From a virus, in IMG/VR virus record IMGVR_UViG_3300030116_005478, positions 1 through 32,630 of that record: 32,630 nt of DNA; one strand, given 5' to 3'. The notes beneath the pieces are model-generated. The model did not search any database and was not told the origin of the DNA. It saw nothing but the letters and a program-made list of their open reading frames with translations. Positions 31,458 through 32,630 of this stretch are shown one piece after another. A program made the position numbers and the translations under genes. The first letter of the stretch is position 1; the number at the start of each line of letters is the position of its first letter.

Positions 31458-31806
31458 AATGGCTAGTTCCTCTGCTACTTCTCCGCAGTTCATGGTATTG
31501 AGGTTAGGAACAAAAGACGTCAAGATGCTGTAGTGCCAACACGACAAACTCGACACAACAAATCGTGCTACAACAAAGTGACGTACGGAGGTACTCACAA
31601 CGAACTACAAACAAAGGGAGGGTAACCAGAAAAAAGCTTACTCCGGCAAACAAGAAACAGAGGACTAAACCGCCCGAAACACAAAGCGTCAAAGTCTTGA
31701 AACCAGTTTCACCAATGGAGAGCGGATATCGAAAGAGTCCGCATGTAACTGAAGAACCAGTCATAGCCTGTATGAATGTAGAAGCGATGCCCCTACTCCG
31801 TACCCT

Positions 31807-31829
31807 GTGTAGAAGTCTGACTTCTACAC
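31807..31829. repeat. Palindrome copy 4
   Basis: The same arms as the other copies, with a central T, extended by one matching base pair on each side (GTG...CAC). Its centre lies 53 bp from that of copy 5, about five helical turns. Both copies are downstream of the promoter at 31915-31943. Confidence 0.9.
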
Positions 31830-31859
31830 GAAAGGCGTTTCCAAATTTTTAAAGAGCGA

Positions 31860-31882
31860 GTGTAGAAGTCTGACTTCTACAC
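31860..31882. repeat. Palindrome copy 5
   Basis: Identical core to copy 4, with central T and flanking G and C pairing. It starts about 26 nt after the predicted start site of the strong leftward promoter at 31915-31943. Confidence 0.9.
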
Positions 31883-31914
31883 CTTTAACAACCAACAACC
31901 AACCAATACTTCGT

Positions 31915-31943
31915 ATTGTATCATATTTATATGAGATTGTCAA
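31915..31943 (-). promoter_or_regulatory. Strong leftward sigma70-type promoter
   Basis: On the minus strand TTGACA (31938-31943) and TACAAT (31915-31920) are separated by exactly 17 bp, a nearly consensus promoter. Downstream lie palindromes 5 and 4; the nearest GTTCCA repeat starts 27 bp upstream of the -35 box. It probably drives the leftward early genes from the control region, with a long leader up to the first gene at 31329. Confidence 0.7.
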
Positions 31944-31970
31944 TAGGGGGTGAGCCGATTTTGTTAATCC

Positions 31971-32327
31971 TGTTCCAAGCGTTCCAAGTTTGTTCCACCC
32001 TACGGAACGATAGTTTTGTCATATATATCATGAGGTTACGTGCGATAGTGTCAGCCTGTTCCGCTGTTCCACCCTAATACAAACACCTGCCGAGAGGGTC
32101 GAATGAAGAGTTTCAACCACGACATCTTTGATACCAGTTATGGGAGGTCGTTCGTATATGTTACCTTTTACAATAATAATAATAATAATAATAATAATAT
32201 CTTTTAGAATCAAAAACTTAGGTGCAAAAAAGTCTGTTCCACCTCTGGAACGCACGTAAACTTTCTTCAATAATATCAAGTGCTTAGAGTGTTCCACAAT
32301 CTGGAACAGGCTGGAACAGCTGGAACA
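31971..32327. repeat. Array of twelve GTTCCA/TGGAAC motifs
   Basis: The hexamer-heptamer (T)GTTCCA or its complement occurs about twelve times in 357 bp. Forward sites begin at 31971, 31981, 31991, 32057 (variant GTTCCG), 32065, 32235 and 32290; reverse sites at 32004 (variant CGGAACG), 32246, 32302, 32312 and 32321. Two clusters of three are spaced 9-11 bp apart, near one helical turn. Three face-to-face pairs occur (31991/32004, 32235/32246, 32290/32302). It resembles an iteron or operator array. Confidence 0.85.
32172..32198 (+). repeat. (AAT)9 microsatellite
   Basis: Nine perfect AAT units lie inside the GTTCCA array. The run is wholly A/T and easily melted; beside repeated protein-binding sites it is a candidate DNA-unwinding element of an origin. 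Confidence 0.95.
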
Positions 32328-32348
32328 ACGACATCATATGTATATAAG

Positions 32349-32370
32349 GTGTAGAAGTCGACTTCTACAC
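32349..32370. repeat. Palindrome copy 6
   Basis: A perfect 22-bp palindrome: the common 20-bp core without a central base plus a flanking G-C pair. It lies 22 bp after the last TGGAAC repeat. Together with copy 7 it brackets a 45-bp AT-rich segment that contains TATAAT (32395-32400, plus strand) and TATAAA (32393-32398, minus strand). Confidence 0.9.
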
Positions 32371-32415
32371 TACTTTAGTGTGACTTTGCGTATTTATAAT
32401 CTAGTATTTATATGA

Positions 32416-32436
32416 TGTAGAAGTCTGACTTCTACA
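32416..32436. repeat. Palindrome copy 7
   Basis: The standard arms with a central T. It is followed by CGG, and the outer extension pair is absent on the left. Its centre is about 66 bp from that of copy 6. No well-spaced -35 box accompanies the AT-rich -10-like sequences between the two copies. Confidence 0.9.
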
Positions 32437-32542
32437 CGGTTCACTTTGACTTATCACACTTACCTCAACAACTTTGTGTGTAATTTATTTTTTGCGATGT
32501 GGATTTGGTTCGTAGCTTGACTGAACTTGACAACTCTTGATG

Positions 32543-32625
32543 GAACTGGCTTCGAAGAAGCCCGCCGTCCGAAGGACGGCGAGCAGGGCGACGCTGTGGC
32601 GACGCCCTGCTTTTGACACCAGTTC
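32543..32625 (+). ncRNA. GC-rich multi-hairpin element, possible structured RNA
   Basis: Three adjacent hairpins: GGCTTC/GAAGCC around GAA (32548-32562); CGCCGTCC/GGACGGCG around GAA (32563-32581); and GCAGGGCG/CGCCCTGC extended by CGC/GCG around TGTG (32583-32610). An outer pair, GAACTGG (32543-32549) and CCAGTTC (32619-32625), could close them into a cloverleaf-like junction, sharing two bases with the first hairpin. It is far more GC-rich than its surroundings. Transcription is not shown; it could instead be a terminator cluster. Confidence 0.45.
32583..32614 (+). terminator. Intrinsic-terminator-like hairpin
   Basis: GCAGGGCG and CGCCCTGC form an 8-bp stem, continued by three pairs after an A-A mismatch, with loop TGTG, then TTTT (32611-32614) on the plus strand. 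It would end a rightward transcript. No plus-strand gene is visible just before it, so it may terminate a short non-coding transcript from the control region, or belong to the larger folded element. Confidence 0.55.
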
Positions 32626-32630
32626 TCTGC

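Larger units (their letters stand above)
31446..32542. other. Long non-coding control region
   Basis: About 1.1 kb without a convincing gene. It holds four palindromes, the GTTCCA/TGGAAC array, the AAT tract and a strong leftward promoter, each listed separately. Short frames on either strand lack an SD, and two of them run through repeats. The layout suits an origin and/or early-transcription control region. Between 31446 and about 31800 I see no clear elements besides a weak promoter candidate and a half-palindrome at 31778-31785. Confidence 0.6.

Noticed and set aside
31504-31764. 86-codon Cys/Leu-rich minus-strand frame
   Set aside because: Composition is unlike the other genes, it has no SD, and it mirrors the plus-strand frame in the same place.
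31565-31852. 95-codon frame on the plus strand in the control region
   Set aside because: It begins with GTG without an SD, is composed mostly of Lys/Arg/Thr/Pro, and its end runs through palindrome copy 4. It looks like a chance frame, though a basic peptide cannot be wholly excluded.
32028-32297. 89-codon frame on the minus strand
   Set aside because: It contains a run of nine Ile made by the AAT microsatellite and crosses several GTTCCA repeats, so it is an artefact of repeats.
28998-32436. CRISPR array
   Set aside because: The repeats are perfect palindromes at irregular distances from about 50 bp to over 1 kb, without uniform spacers or an adjacent cas operon. The Cas4-like gene is a stand-alone phage nuclease.
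32543-32625. tRNA or tmRNA gene
   Set aside because: The cloverleaf-like folding lacks a 7-bp acceptor with CCA-type end, a TTCGA T-loop and an anticodon loop of 7 nt. Two of the hairpin loops are only 3 nt.

Overview
The window looks like part of a tailed double-stranded DNA phage (Caudoviricetes) genome. It is AT-rich and tightly packed, and its virion proteins contain motifs I associate with marine phages of proteobacteria. No terminase, portal, capsid, integrase or lysis gene is visible; these would lie outside the window if present. Host and lifestyle are inferences.

Layout. (1) 1-9804, plus strand: four virion-associated genes ending in a 2077-residue 'large polyvalent' protein with a zincin-like HESIGH motif and an LPD38-like C-terminal part. 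(2) 9810-9892: a hairpin-rich junction. Its first hairpin has a T-run on the minus strand and would end leftward transcription. (3) 9924-20088, minus strand: the DNA/RNA metabolism block. It holds an AEP primase-DUF927 helicase fusion, a small HTH protein, an SSB-like protein with an acidic tail, a GTG-started helper, an SNF2-type helicase, a small HNH-like protein with an EF-hand-like loop, a Cas4/RecB-like nuclease with four cysteines, a family A DNA polymerase, a winged-helix protein, a VRR-NUC nuclease and a protein made of two domains resembling the C-terminal domain of bacterial RNA polymerase alpha (alphaCTD). (4) 20099-26753, minus: DUF3310, a glycosyltransferase and many small unknown, membrane or zinc-binding proteins, often with ATGA/TGATG overlaps. 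(5) 26773-30141, minus: a MoxR-type AAA+ ATPase, a partner of unknown function and a metallopeptidase-VWA protein. (6) 30235-31329, minus: six very small genes, including three of 42-58 aa. (7) About 31.4-32.6 kb: a non-coding control region with palindromes, GTTCCA/TGGAAC repeats, an (AAT)9 tract, a strong leftward promoter and a GC-rich multi-hairpin element at the window edge.

The most unusual content is a possible transcription-control system. Its parts are a tandem alphaCTD-like protein; three leftward sigma70-type promoters with TTGACA and exact 17-bp spacers, one with a near-consensus UP element (the DNA normally bound by alphaCTD); and seven copies of a 20-21 bp palindrome, confined to the right 3.5 kb and sitting just downstream of two of these promoters. 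The GTTCCA array beside the AAT tract is a candidate origin or operator array. How these parts work together is inference from sequence and position.
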